Origin: Neobacillus sp. OS1-2
GTDB taxonomy: Bacteria; Bacillota; Bacilli; Bacillales; Cytobacillaceae
Assembly: GCF_030915505.1 (NCBI RefSeq)
Contig: NZ_CP133265.1
Coordinates: 1,612,001 to 1,676,000 of the forward strand
Direction of reading: 5' to 3'
DNA: 64,000 bases
Part shown: in pieces, positions 9,120 through 16,648 of the stretch
Layout: each line of letters opens with the position of its first letter
Numbering within the stretch: the first letter of the stretch is position 1
Position numbers and translations under genes: made by a program
The notes under the pieces: generated by a model
Told to the model about the DNA's origin: nothing
The model's input: only the letters and a program-made list of their open reading frames with translations
Databases searched by the model: none

Positions 9120-10301
9120 GTGATCCTGATGTTCAACAAAATTCGAAGCTTCCTGCCATTATTCTTGGCTTTTCTCGTGGCTCTTTGTCTTTATCCTCGA
9201 CAGGCTTCGGCACATGCCTACAGTGCTAGTTATACAACCATCAAAATGGAAGAGAAAAAGACAGAAATCATCTTTACGCTTGATACCTTGTCGATTTTTG
9301 AATTACTGCCAAAAATCGATGCCAACAAAAACTGGATGCTTGAAAAGTCGGAAATCAAAAAGGAGCGCCATCATCTGGAGGAATTGCTCACCGAGGGCCT
9401 TATCCTTGATGTGGATAACAAAGAGCAGACACCTGTCGTTAAAAAAATGGAGCTGGTCAAAAAGGAAAACAAGGAATTCCTTTCTGTTGATATGACCTTT
9501 CCGTCGGTTGCTCCTGGAGAGACCGTTGTCTTTAACGATGGCTTTTATTTCAATGATACGGGCACCAACTATGTGAACTTGATTTCGGCTTCGTATCGGG
9601 GCGAAACCAGTGAGGCGGTGCTGCAGGGTTCCGAGCGGACATGGACGATGCTGGTAACGGAAGTGCAGCAAGAACAGGGCTCGGGGTTGGGTGCTGGGTC
9701 TGCTATGCAGCCTGATGAGCGCGGTGCGGCCGTGCAACCTGCCGAAAGATCGTCCACTTCTTCATGGTTTTCCTTTTTCAAGTTGGGTATGCTTCATATC
9801 TTGACTGGGTATGATCATTTATTGTTTCTGTTTGCCCTGCTGCTACGGAAGCAAACCTTTAAACAATACGCGGCGATTGTGACCTCCTTTACATTAGCCC
9901 ATAGCATCACACTTAGCTTGGCGGTATTGGGTGTGGTCACACTGCCGTCCCGGTTTGTCGAGGCTGTCATTGCCTTCAGTATCTGTTACGTCGCCTTAGA
10001 GAACATTTTTCGCAAAGAGATCCGCCATCGCTGGAGTATCACGTTTATGTTCGGCTTAATTCACGGCCTCGGCTTTGCCTCTATTTTAAAAGAAATGGCC
10101 ATCCCCAAAAGCCATCTCGCCGTTGCCTTAGTGAACTTCAACCTAGGAATCGAAGCCGTACAGCTGTCCATCGTGTTGCTGCTGCTCCCATTGCTGGCCT
10201 ATCTCTTCAAGCTGAAAAGCTCCCGAAAAATCGTCACCTATGGATCCTACGCCATCGTAGCCATGGGCGCCATTTGGCTGGTGGAGAGGGTGTTCATGTG
10301 A
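9120..10301 (+). CDS. HupE/UreJ-like membrane protein with secreted N-terminal domain
   Basis: A 393-residue protein. A signal peptide (1-32, ending QASAHAYS) precedes an extracytoplasmic region of about 190 residues, a Gly/Ala/Ser-rich linker, and a six-helix membrane domain (about 225-390) with GYDHLLFLFALLL and FGLIHGLGFAS, the His-rich signatures of the HupE/UreJ_2 family, members of which are proposed to move Ni2+ or other metal ions. DANKNWMLEKSE near residue 65 fits an EF-hand-like loop. GTG 9120 follows AGGAGG by 6 nt. No urease or hydrogenase genes are nearby, so the metal role is inferred. A family-B repeat begins at its stop codon. Confidence 0.8.
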   Translation: MILMFNKIRSFLPLFLAFLVALCLYPRQASAHAYSASYTTIKMEEKKTEIIFTLDTLSIFELLPKIDANKNWMLEKSEIKKERHHLEELLTEGLILDVDNKEQTPVVKKMELVKKENKEFLSVDMTFPSVAPGETVVFNDGFYFNDTGTNYVNLISASYRGETSEAVLQGSERTWTMLVTEVQQEQGSGLGAGSAMQPDERGAAVQPAERSSTSSWFSFFKLGMLHILTGYDHLLFLFALLLRKQTFKQYAAIVTSFTLAHSITLSLAVLGVVTLPSRFVEAVIAFSICYVALENIFRKEIRHRWSITFMFGLIHGLGFASILKEMAIPKSHLAVALVNFNLGIEAVQLSIVLLLLPLLAYLFKLKSSRKIVTYGSYAIVAMGAIWLVERVFM

Positions 10302-10326
10302 AGCAGGGGACGGTTCTTTCGCTTCC
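10300..10326. repeat. Dispersed repeat, family B
   Basis: GTGAAGCAGGGGACGGTTCT begins within the stop codon of the HupE-like gene and is followed by a short GCTTCC return arm, so it can fold as a small hairpin. Confidence 0.75.
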
Positions 10327-10401
10327 CCAGCAAATTAAATTTTCAGGTATTGGGGTCAGAATCTGCACCCATGTTTGGCACATCTGTGCAATTATTAGAA
10401 T

Positions 10402-10439
10402 GCAAAAAAGGCGGCAAATAAAATTGCCTCCTTTTTTGC
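10402..10439. terminator. Bidirectional terminator between convergent genes
   Basis: GCAAAAAAGGCGGCAA and TTGCCTCCTTTTTTGC pair around AATAAAA; both strands end in a six-base U-run. It lies just past the stop of the minus-strand gene at 10447 and can also stop transcripts from the HupE-like gene. Confidence 0.8.
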
Positions 10440-10446
10440 CCAATTA

Positions 10447-11184
10447 TTAATTCGTAGGCTCCCAGATACCTAAACACTCTAGGTCATGATCTTTCAAGAA
10501 CATTTTTGAAAAAGCATTTATCCCATTTAATGTACAAATAAGTACTGTAGACAATCCCTGAAAATGCAAAAATATTTCTTTTAGGTATAATAATTTTGTA
10601 TAATTGCTAATTACCATTAACTCTTTACCTTTTCTCAAGGCATTAACTATTCCAGTAATAAATGAATTTATATTACACTTAACTTCACACGCTATGAATC
10701 TCTCAACCTCAAAACAATTGGGGTTAATCCTAAGCCCCTCTTCAAAAAAAACTAGATCCACATTTTTATCGCAATCACCATTATTGTACGATGTACGTTC
10801 ACAAAAGATTTGCGCTTCTTCAAGGGAATTACATTTGGGATTATAGTTATTAATAGGATTCTCTGGCCCTGAATAACGGATGATTTGTTCAAATAAGGGG
10901 CCTCTGAAATCATCCATATATCTCTTTGATGAAACAAAAGTTAAAAGTACCTCTCTTAAACTAGCTAAATCACCTTCATCAGGGGTAGTATCTATCATTA
11001 AAAAGGCTTCACTTATAGCATTTTCAACTATATTATTTGGATCTCTAAATTTGTATGGATCTTGAATAGACAGCATAATTACATACCTATAAAAGGAATT
11101 TGTAAGATATTTATTAAAATTTTCTACAATATGATCGCTATTATTATAGCGAGGATGTTCTTCAGTTCCTTCTAACCTAATCAT
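10447..11184 (-). CDS. Unknown protein, possible PD-(D/E)XK nuclease fold; third gene of SecB-like operon
   Basis: A 245-residue soluble protein I do not recognise as a named family. Residues from about 143 read DKNVDLVFFEEGL, then about 17 residues later FIACEVKCNINSF; an Asp on a strand followed by Glu-X-Lys on the next strand is the pattern of PD-(D/E)XK nucleases. This is an inference from spacing only. It follows the SecB-like gene by 11 bp and has its own RBS (TAGGAG, 8 nt from ATG). The region is visibly richer in A+T than its neighbours and uses AT-ending codons, consistent with acquisition by transfer. It may be an effector or toxin whose folding or activity is controlled by the SecB-like partner. 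Confidence 0.6.
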   Translation of the reverse strand: MIRLEGTEEHPRYNNSDHIVENFNKYLTNSFYRYVIMLSIQDPYKFRDPNNIVENAISEAFLMIDTTPDEGDLASLREVLLTFVSSKRYMDDFRGPLFEQIIRYSGPENPINNYNPKCNSLEEAQIFCERTSYNNGDCDKNVDLVFFEEGLRINPNCFEVERFIACEVKCNINSFITGIVNALRKGKELMVISNYTKLLYLKEIFLHFQGLSTVLICTLNGINAFSKMFLKDHDLECLGIWEPTN

Positions 11185-11195
11185 TTTTTAATCTC

Positions 11196-11678
11196 CTACA
11201 TAAGTACACGATACGGTCGAATAGTTAATGGAGGGTAACCCATCCTTGTCGTTCCACTTTGAATCGCTTCTCTTGCATACGGCCAAAGATTCACAGGAAC
11301 GTTGTTTTGGACAAAATCATTGTAAATCTCATCAGGGATTACCTGTTTACTTAAAGAGGTATCATACTCTATAACTAATTCTACTTCGATTAGAAATAAA
11401 ACATTGTTTTTAACTCTTGCAGCAACTTGTACAATCCCTAAAGCAAAAAAGGAGTTGTTTTCTTCTAATCTTTTTTCTAACTTAAATTCATGCTCTAGAT
11501 CAATTTCTATTCTATCGCCATCTTTCATAAGATTTGCAATCTCATTAGGAGCTACGACTGATTCCATATTTAACTTTCTAATATTAACACTATCAATCTC
11601 TATATTAGAAACAAACTCTTTATATGAAATAGAATCATCTGGATCAGGTAAATCTATTAATTCTTTGGATTCTGCCAT
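11196..11678 (-). CDS. SecB-like chaperone
   Basis: A 160-residue protein whose C-terminal half matches the SecB family: NVPVNLWPYAREAIQSGTTR followed by MGYPPLTIRPYRV aligns with the conserved LFPYARE...G.FP.L.L.P segment of SecB. SecB holds proteins unfolded for export or, in toxin-antitoxin-chaperone systems, stabilises an antitoxin. Bacillus normally has no SecB, so this is unlikely to be the housekeeping export chaperone. ATG 11678 is chosen because AGGAGG lies 9 nt upstream; an earlier in-frame ATG at 11711 overlaps the previous gene and is disregarded. The gene is sandwiched between two unknown genes with 14- and 11-bp gaps, so all three are one transcript. Confidence 0.8.
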   Translation of the reverse strand: MAESKELIDLPDPDDSISYKEFVSNIEIDSVNIRKLNMESVVAPNEIANLMKDGDRIEIDLEHEFKLEKRLEENNSFFALGIVQVAARVKNNVLFLIEVELVIEYDTSLSKQVIPDEIYNDFVQNNVPVNLWPYAREAIQSGTTRMGYPPLTIRPYRVLM

Positions 11679-11692
11679 TTTCTTTATCCTCC

Positions 11693-12331
11693 TTATGCAG
11701 CAGTAAAACAAGAAGATGGCATTTTGCCACCTATATTAGAGTCACCATAAAAATCGTTTCTATTGTCATAATTGGTAGATACCTTTTTTGGGTTTGTCCT
11801 GGCTATCTCGGCAATTTCTTGAGATGATAAAACCAAATTGTATCCCACCTTTTTTATGAATTTCAATAATTTATGGACGGAACCTTCTAAGGTTTCCACT
11901 AGTGATAAAATCCAACCATTAAGTTCTTCCACATGTAATTTTTTGTTTAAAGGATAATTTTTTATTTCTTCAAATGGTTCCTTTATTAAATTTAATAATT
12001 TTTCAAACCTATCAATATTATTTTGATCTAACGGTTCGCGAATAATGGTTTTAAATAGTTCGTTAAGTAATAGTTTAACTTCCTTTTTAAAGTAGGATTT
12101 AAATGCATCATAAACATCTAAAGTTACATCAACAGAAGTATCATTTTGGATTACCTTTTTTGTAATATTACCAATGCCATCAAGATATTTTATATTTTTT
12201 TCAACCCATGAGATGTAGCTATACAATTCCAAAACAAGACTATTTCTTTCTTTAAAACTTTTATCTTCAATTTGGTAAGATGTGTAAGGAGATCGAACAG
12301 AACTGTGAAAAAAATTACTATAATTTGACAT
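11693..12331 (-). CDS. Unknown protein, first gene of SecB-like operon
   Basis: A 212-residue, largely helical, charged protein without membrane segments or known motifs. The middle (about 60-165) is Lys/Glu/Leu-rich and probably coiled. The last 35 residues are different: polar, Asn/Asp/Gly-rich, ending KMPSSCFTAA. Such a disordered tail could be the chaperone-recognition segment of a SecB-dependent client, as antitoxins of toxin-antitoxin-chaperone systems have, but this is speculation. RBS GGGGTG stands 6 nt before ATG 12331. Its TAA lies just before the RBS of the SecB-like gene, so translation may be coupled. AT-rich codon use as in the rest of the operon. Confidence 0.65.
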   Translation of the reverse strand: MSNYSNFFHSSVRSPYTSYQIEDKSFKERNSLVLELYSYISWVEKNIKYLDGIGNITKKVIQNDTSVDVTLDVYDAFKSYFKKEVKLLLNELFKTIIREPLDQNNIDRFEKLLNLIKEPFEEIKNYPLNKKLHVEELNGWILSLVETLEGSVHKLLKFIKKVGYNLVLSSQEIAEIARTNPKKVSTNYDNRNDFYGDSNIGGKMPSSCFTAA

Positions 12332-12672
12332 CTAAATCACCCCAGTTATGTTTATTATGGGTTGGATTTCAACTACTCATACATATGTTTAATTTTTATA
12401 CCTAGAACTAGAACTATGGCATTAAATGAAATACCCTTTTAATATTGCCGAAAAACATAATAATCAATAAGAATATCTTAGATTATTTACTATAAATTGT
12501 CAAAAAACTAAAATTGTCACTTTATGGAGGTTTTATTCCTGAAAATGGAGTGAATCTAATTTTACATTCTTGTGGCATTTCAACGCTTACTAGTAGCTTT
12601 TTGTTGAAGTAACTCGGAGGTAGTTGATTAACTTTTACAAGTGCCCTTGAAATTTAGTGGAAGTGGTCGACC
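12332..12672. other. Intergenic region upstream of the SecB-like operon
   Basis: AT-rich non-coding DNA that should hold the operon promoter; no clear -35/-10 pair stands out. It ends where the 21-bp repeat array starts. Confidence 0.5.
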
Positions 12673-12797
12673 ACGGCTATTTACTATCGCATACGCTTCC
12701 GTTCCTGTCGGATAGCCTTCATTTATTGGCGGCAACGCCCTAATTACGGTCGTATAACCTTCGTTCACTGTCGATTACGCGGTTCCCTTCGCGCCAT
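12673..12797. repeat. Degenerate 21-bp tandem repeat, six units
   Basis: Units begin near 12673, 12693, 12714, 12735, 12756 and 12777 with a shared shape ACGCCTTCGTTCACTGTCGAT. They are GC-richer than the adjacent operon and interrupted by stops in both directions, so I take them as non-coding. Confidence 0.75.
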
Positions 12798-12809
12798 AGA
12801 TGTGGCAAA

Positions 12810-13319
12810 TCACGCACTTTTTCGATAGTGTTTTTTTTCAATAAAATGACCTACTAGGCCTAGCAGCACCCCAAGCACGATTCCGTTAAAAACGGGATAG
12901 TCTAAAAATGGGAGCATCTTTATATAGCGGCAGTCATGCCAAAATAGGCCGAAATCCATGCCAATTACCAGACCAATAAAGAAACCGGTAAGGTACGTTC
13001 TTTTTTCAACCTCGTTGCCTGTCAGTTTGTGGTTATTGGCCCTTGCCGTGTTAAATGCCTGCCACATTGCAAATCCATAGACAGATGGGTAAAACAGCGC
13101 CCAGCTGTAATTTACTGGTTGATGGGCAGCGAGAATGTCACCTTTAAAGGAGTTTACCAGAACCAGATTGAGATTGGACTTTAGATTGATCAAGAACTCT
13201 AATCCGAGCAACGTTATTCCCATAAAATAATCCTTGTTATACAACTGTCCAAAACCTGGCAGCACCAGCGACCACAGCAGGGCAGCATTTGGAGATTTAT
13301 ATGGACGGCTACTTCTCAT
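12810..13319 (-). CDS. Multi-pass membrane protein of unknown function
   Basis: A 169-residue protein with four or five predicted membrane segments. Near the N-terminus LLWSLVLPGFGQLYNKDYFMG has the PGxGQxY-type motif of TM2-like and related small membrane proteins. The ATG 13319 is used because AAGGGAG lies upstream and the sequence before it (including an in-frame ATG at 13406) does not look like protein. It is monocistronic, between the tandem repeat and the divergent HAD gene. No enzymatic function can be inferred. Confidence 0.7.
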   Translation of the reverse strand: MRSSRPYKSPNAALLWSLVLPGFGQLYNKDYFMGITLLGLEFLINLKSNLNLVLVNSFKGDILAAHQPVNYSWALFYPSVYGFAMWQAFNTARANNHKLTGNEVEKRTYLTGFFIGLVIGMDFGLFWHDCRYIKMLPFLDYPVFNGIVLGVLLGLVGHFIEKKHYRKSA

Positions 13320-13461
13320 GGAGTTCTCTCCCTTAAAATGGAATATTCTTAGTATCATTTCTTTATAAAAGGGAGAAACTCCTCTTTGGTCACAATTTTT
13401 GGTCATTTAGTCCTGCATTCGGAGTATTCAAACGGGGAGAATTACCCAATTACTGGAAAGT

Positions 13462-13474
13462 GGTGTCAGGCACC
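13462..13474. repeat. Dispersed repeat, family A (single copy)
   Basis: GGTGTCAGGCACC in the gap between the membrane protein and the HAD gene. Confidence 0.7.
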
Positions 13475-13586
13475 AGCAGTAAACTGGAAAAAATAATCGT
13501 TACGTATTATATTTAACACTTACATATAATGTGGGTGTTTTTGTAATCTTATTTAACGATTAACTTTGAAAGTAGGTTTGAACGTG

Positions 13587-14363
13587 ATGAATCAAAGCGT
13601 TATTTTTTTTGATATTGACGGTACCTTGTTTAACTCCGATAAAGAATTACCCCTATCAACGAAAGAGGCCATTTTTAAATTAAAGGAACAGGGACATGTT
13701 GTAGCGATTGCAACGGGACGGGCCCCTTTTATGTTTGCTGATTTGCGTAAAGAATTGGATATTCACACATTTGTCAGTTATAACGGACAATATGTTGTGT
13801 TAAATGGAGAAGTAATCTATACCAATCCATTAAATGTCACCTCTTTGCAAAAGTTAACGGAAACGGCGCTTCAAAACGAGCACCCTGTTGTCTTTATGGA
13901 TCATGAAGATATGAGGGCAAATGTCCCGGAACATACCTATATTAAGGAAAGCATTAAAACGTTAAAAATTGATCGTTTCCCTTCGCACGACCCGCACTAC
14001 TACAAAGGGCGTGAATTGTATCAAACTCTCCTATTTTGTCCTGAAGGGGAAGAACAGCAATACGAACGGGACTATCATGACTTTGATTTCATTAGGTGGC
14101 ATCCTGTCTCCGTTGATATTCTTCCAAAGGGCGGGTCAAAAGCGAAAGGAATCGAAAAGATCGTACAGAAATTAGCGATTCCTCCCGAACGACACTATGC
14201 TTTTGGGGATGGGCTGAATGATATCGAAATGCTCTTAGCTGTAAAAAATAGTGTGGCCATGGGGAATGCAGAAGAAACAGTAAAGGCATCCGCCAAATAT
14301 GTAACAAGATCCGTTGATGATGACGGGATTTCCCATGGACTTCAACTGGTTGGCTTGTTATGA
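13587..14363 (+). CDS. Cof-type HAD-IIB phosphatase
   Basis: A cytosolic phosphatase of about 258 residues that hydrolyses small phosphorylated metabolites via an aspartyl-phosphate intermediate. Motif I is VIFFDIDGTLFNSDKE near the N-terminus (nucleophile and acid Asp), motif II falls in VVAIATGRAPF, motif III is the Lys of LPKGGSKAKGI, and motif IV is FGDGLNDIEML; the C2B cap lies between. The ATG 13587 is preferred to an upstream TTG at 13566; the RBS (GTAGGT) is weak. The stop codon abuts the right end of the IS200/IS605-type element, so the insertion lies immediately behind the gene and left it intact. The physiological substrate cannot be told from sequence. Confidence 0.85.
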   Translation: MNQSVIFFDIDGTLFNSDKELPLSTKEAIFKLKEQGHVVAIATGRAPFMFADLRKELDIHTFVSYNGQYVVLNGEVIYTNPLNVTSLQKLTETALQNEHPVVFMDHEDMRANVPEHTYIKESIKTLKIDRFPSHDPHYYKGRELYQTLLFCPEGEEQQYERDYHDFDFIRWHPVSVDILPKGGSKAKGIEKIVQKLAIPPERHYAFGDGLNDIEMLLAVKNSVAMGNAEETVKASAKYVTRSVDDDGISHGLQLVGLL

Positions 14364-14560
14364 GTATCCCCATAACTAAAGTTAGGGGTTTCGAAAGAAT
14401 AAGCTTTAAAAGCCCCCATTGTCTTTTCGTGGGCTACCACAAGTCCCGCTAATACATCAGGCCAAGGCCTTCAGCTTTGCTTTTTTTCTCATTATGATGA
14501 TTTTTTTAGGGGCTTGAAGGAAATGTTTTCTTTCAAGTCCTACAAAGGCATCATTAACTT
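14362..14560 (-). ncRNA. Predicted omega (right-end) guide RNA of TnpB
   Basis: In characterised TnpB systems the guide scaffold RNA overlaps the 3' end of tnpB and runs to the right end of the element, the guide being the flanking DNA. By position that RNA would cover roughly this interval, with the guide read from the HAD gene 3' end. No direct structural evidence beyond the end hairpin and a GGCTTTTAAAGC palindrome; limits are guesses. Confidence 0.35.
14368..14388 (-). repeat. Right-end hairpin of the tnpB element
   Basis: CCCCATAACTAAAGTTAGGGG on the plus strand, an imperfect palindrome 5 bp after the HAD gene stop. It may also end transcription of the HAD gene. Confidence 0.7.
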
Positions 14561-15950
14561 GTTTTCGAACAATATTAAAGGCACCATTTACATCCGCATG
14601 AATGAGAACATTTGACCCCTTTATCTTGTAAAAAGCCCTGCTACACCGATATCCACTAAAATCAGGATGGTGATTCTCCCCGAAAGTTGGGATTGGATCA
14701 TTATCCAAAAAGCTAGACTTGCTGGTATAGCTCTCCTCACGATCGATGACTTGAATTCCTTGACGTTCAGCCTTGTATCGAATCATTTCAATGAAAGTTG
14801 CATACGGAATTTGAATGAACGTTTGCTTATCAGGCTTTTTCATTTCTACTTTCGACTTCCAACCAACATTTCTTCCTATGATGATGGTATCGATCGTTCT
14901 TTTTAAGGCAATCTCCACCACTTTTGCGCTTGCTTTATGCAAAAAATCCATGACGCGGTTATTCCTTTTTCGATCCAAGGAAATCAACCGGTTAGTGGTA
15001 AATATCCCTTCTTTTGGAACCTTCCCATTTCTTATAATACACATGTATTTAGCTCTTAATTTGTTATAGTATTGATTGGTTGATTTTAGCCCTGTGCCCT
15101 TGATAAGCAGAGGTTTCAGCCCCGTGTTATCGACAATAGTTGCCAGGTTATCGACACCCAAATCAATACCCATTACCCGTCTCGGCTCAAATACAAATTC
15201 ATTTTTTTGTTGATCCGTTCTTTTGATTTCCTTTTCTTGTTCACTTTTAAAAACAATCTCTATTACATAGCGGCCATAGGAAGGTACAATACGAACCTGT
15301 TGTAATTTTCCTTCAGAATGAGCGACTTTCCCCAGATTTAGTTGAAGATCGGTTCCTGGTAATTTTAGTATATTCCCATTTTTTATTTCAGTAATTTGAT
15401 TTGTCAAATAGCACGTTGTACAGCTATTTTTAGATTTATATTTTGGAATCCTCGGCTTACCGGAAAATCTAGCAGGATTGAGTTTATATTTCTTAGAGGC
15501 TTCAAAATAGCTTTTCCAATCATCATAAACTTTCCTCATCGTTTGTTGATTGGACTGAGAGGGCATTGAGGTGTAGTCAATCTGTTTCATGACCTTAAAT
15601 AGTGCTTCCACAAAGGTATATCCAATGAATGATTTCTCTTGGGTTGGCATTTCGAAGAGTTTCAACTTTGGTACAATTAGTTTTCCATTTTTGTCAACCT
15701 TCTTAGGTTTTGCTTTCGCTTTTTCATAGCTTTTCAGACGAATTTCATTTATTTGAGGTAAATAGGTTTTAATATCACTTAACACTTGGAGCTGATTTTC
15801 ATTTATTATTTCTTTTCTTAATGCTGTATAAACCTGACGAATATAGTAATTGGTGATGTTGTACAAATTTTTCGCCTTAAAACATAAGGAATCACAGTAA
15901 TCGAACAACTCATGATGAGGATGAATTTGAATTTTATAGGAACTGTACAT
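14457..15950 (-). CDS. tnpB: TnpB, RNA-guided nuclease of an IS200/IS605-type element
   Basis: A 497-residue TnpB protein, ancestor-type relative of Cas12. The N-terminal half (about 1-230) is the helical RNA/DNA-binding part. The RuvC nuclease begins at about 258 with RRVMGIDLGVDNLAT (first catalytic Asp about 263) and ends with the third catalytic Asp in HADVNGAFNIV (about 451). The segment IIIGRNVGWKSKVEMKK, FIEMIRYKAE and SYTSKSSFLDNDPIP is typical of the longer subgroup in which the CxxC zinc knuckle is reduced; only one Cys (GYRCSRAF) remains where most TnpBs have four. Start at ATG 15950, preceded by AAGGGGGG; the ATG at 15977 overlaps this site. Full length and apparently intact. Confidence 0.9.
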   Translation of the reverse strand: MYSSYKIQIHPHHELFDYCDSLCFKAKNLYNITNYYIRQVYTALRKEIINENQLQVLSDIKTYLPQINEIRLKSYEKAKAKPKKVDKNGKLIVPKLKLFEMPTQEKSFIGYTFVEALFKVMKQIDYTSMPSQSNQQTMRKVYDDWKSYFEASKKYKLNPARFSGKPRIPKYKSKNSCTTCYLTNQITEIKNGNILKLPGTDLQLNLGKVAHSEGKLQQVRIVPSYGRYVIEIVFKSEQEKEIKRTDQQKNEFVFEPRRVMGIDLGVDNLATIVDNTGLKPLLIKGTGLKSTNQYYNKLRAKYMCIIRNGKVPKEGIFTTNRLISLDRKRNNRVMDFLHKASAKVVEIALKRTIDTIIIGRNVGWKSKVEMKKPDKQTFIQIPYATFIEMIRYKAERQGIQVIDREESYTSKSSFLDNDPIPTFGENHHPDFSGYRCSRAFYKIKGSNVLIHADVNGAFNIVRKQVNDAFVGLERKHFLQAPKKIIIMRKKAKLKALA

Positions 15951-16074
15951 CGTATTCCCCCCTTCCGTTGGGAACAAATGTTCTATTTATAGTTTAATTA
16001 TATCAGGTTTCACCAAAAAGTATAGTGTTCTCACTAGTTTTCGATGAAAAAATCAACCAAAATACAGCTTATAT

Positions 16075-16095
16075 CCCCTTATCTAAAACTAGGGG
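16075..16095 (-). repeat. Left-end hairpin of the tnpB element
   Basis: CCCCTTATCTAAAACTAGGGG, same orientation and spacing as the right-end hairpin at 14368, 125 bp upstream of tnpB. Confidence 0.7.
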
Positions 16096-16183
16096 TTTTA
16101 CGCTGCTTTTTGATAACAATGACTTACGTTTTTTTCAATCTGTACCTATTTTATCCTTAATTGAGTAACCAGTGATTGTTAAA

Positions 16184-16372
16184 ATAGGCGGAGATTTTTC
16201 GGTTAGTCTGCAGAATAGCGCACGGTTCGGGGTATATAAGCGGAGGTTTTCCGATTAAGCACAAGAAAAATACTCATTTTTACGTTTTTTGAGTCAATAG
16301 TCGGAATCCTTCCGTCTATTTAGGCAATTTTCTGTGCTATTTGATATATTAGAGGAATTTCTCCGCTTATTT
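16184..16372. repeat. Array of CGGAnnTTCCG motifs, family C
   Basis: Four spaced units near 16187, 16241, 16301 and 16353, each a short inverted repeat such as GCGGAGGTTTTCCG followed by an AT-rich tail (TTAAG, TATTTAG, TTATTT). Spacing is 52-60 bp. The same motif recurs at 43776-43830 and 44274-44455. Confidence 0.7.
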
Positions 16373-16483
16373 ATCGAACCATGCTAATTCCCTCATCTGG
16401 GCCCGCTTTTTACATTAGTAGCTTATTTCCACTCTTCAATTTTTTCACGGTTAAGGGCTTTATGAACCTTTCATTTCGCTCAT

Positions 16484-16513
16484 GTGAAGCAAAAGAACCG
16501 TCCACTGCTTCAC
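16484..16513. repeat. Dispersed repeat, family B, self-complementary
   Basis: GTGAAGCAAAAGAACCG then TCCACTGCTTCAC: the ends GTGAAGCA/TGCTTCAC pair, forming a hairpin upstream of the LysM hydrolase gene. Confidence 0.75.
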
Positions 16514-16648
16514 CCCATTTCCCACGCTTTCGGCAAATCCTTCTAATTTCTCGGGAAATTCTTCGTGTTTCGCAATTTTTTCGCCAAGACATTAGCAAAC
16601 TATGGTAAAATGAAGAAAAATATGAAAATTTGAGGTGATTTTTACGAG

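Larger units (their letters stand above)
14361..16100 (-). mobile_element. IS200/IS605-type element with tnpB only
   Basis: The tnpB gene is bracketed by two similar subterminal hairpins in the same orientation: right end 14368-14388 and left end 16075-16095. On the minus strand both read AACCCCTA, a short T-rich loop and A(T/A)..GGGGATA. Same-orientation imperfect hairpins at both ends, with no terminal inverted repeats, are the hallmark of IS200/IS605 elements transposed by a Y1 transposase. There is no tnpA gene here, so it is IS1341-like and would depend on a TnpA elsewhere. Exact cleavage sites cannot be fixed; boundaries are estimates within about 20 bp. Confidence 0.75.
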
